Made by a program: the position numbers and the translations under genes. The notes beneath the pieces were generated by a model that saw nothing but the letters and a program-made list of their open reading frames with translations, had not been told where the DNA came from and ran no database searches. This document shows, piece by piece, positions 15,730-15,840 of a stretch of DNA of 15,840 bases (its first letter is position 1; every line of letters begins with the position of its first letter). This DNA comes from Bacteroidales bacterium UBA3824 (lineage in GTDB: Bacteria; Bacteroidota; Bacteroidia; Bacteroidales; UBA3824), in NCBI GenBank assembly GCA_002393195.1, contig DGIK01000195.1, positions 1-15,840 of the forward strand, written 5' to 3'.

Positions 15730-15737
15730 CAAATATA
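15730..15737 (-). promoter_or_regulatory. -7 box of the ATPase promoter
   Basis: TATATTTG on the minus strand is a perfect TAnnTTTG, with the ATG at 15707 lying 22 nt downstream of it. A 20-nt spacer puts the -33 box at 15761-15758, which reads TTTC and lies inside the first TTCGGGCGAA palindrome arm. A protein bound to that arm would sit on the -33 box. Confidence 0.65.
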
Positions 15738-15745
15738 TAAAAAAT

Positions 15746-15821
15746 ACCAATTCGGGCGAAATAATTTTAGAAATTATTTCGCCCGAATTACACTTTTTCA
15801 CCCAATTCGGGCGAAATAATT
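15746..15821. repeat. Triple TTCGSSCGAA palindromes upstream of the ATPase
   Basis: AATTCGGGCGAAATAATTT (15749-15767) is inverted perfectly over 19 bp at 15771-15789, with a 3-nt centre. A third copy in the first orientation lies at 15803-15821. The core decamers TTCGSSCGAA sit at 15751, 15778 and 15806, that is 27 and 28 bp apart. Each decamer is itself an inverted repeat. The array reaches to within 19 bp of the window edge and may continue. Confidence 0.8.
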
Positions 15822-15840
15822 ATGAATTATGCATTGAAAA

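Overview
The window looks like chromosomal DNA from a Bacteroidota (probably Bacteroidales) bacterium. The evidence is Bacteroides-type promoter boxes (TTTG, about 20 nt, TAnnTTTG), a zinc-ligand-free type B ribosomal protein L31, the Bacteroidota-specific GlmU-like protein, a type IX secretion (T9SS) sorting tail, and surface proteins built from lamin-tail and BspA/DUF285 leucine-rich repeats. I can name a lineage but not a genus.

Layout. 1-3761 (minus): a DUF1016/YhcG-type PD-(D/E)XK nuclease gene, whose last codons overlap by 11 nt the start of a large exported lamin-tail-domain protein. That protein runs off the left edge. 3762-3915: divergent promoters. 3916-8011 (plus): housekeeping genes, namely rpmE2 with its own terminator, then a GlmU-like nucleotidyltransferase/acyltransferase and the ATP-dependent protease Lon, 9 nt apart. 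8012-8133: a convergent intergenic region with overlapping hairpins. 8134-13703 (minus): a 1704-residue BspA-like repeat protein with a T9SS tail, followed 29 nt later by a small lipoprotein. 13704-14266: a gene-free stretch that is far from empty. It holds a long multi-helix inverted repeat placed like an independent ~210-nt RNA gene (its own promoter upstream, a U7 run at the end) and a 30-bp REP-like palindrome. 14267-15707 (minus): an AAA ATPase of the ATPase_2/DUF234 type, broken by one extra A in an A7 run. 15708-15840: its promoter, overlapped by three regularly spaced TTCGSSCGAA palindromes.

How the parts relate. GlmU-like and Lon form one unit: cell-envelope precursor synthesis and protein quality control. 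The two minus-strand surface operons deliver large repeat proteins to the envelope, presumably for adhesion or matrix building. The DUF1016 and DUF234 genes are accessory nuclease/NTPase families often found in variable parts of Bacteroidota genomes.

The most promising undescribed item is the structured RNA candidate at 13758-13967. Next is the triple-palindrome promoter of the ATPase. All family names come from reading motifs by eye; no database search was run.
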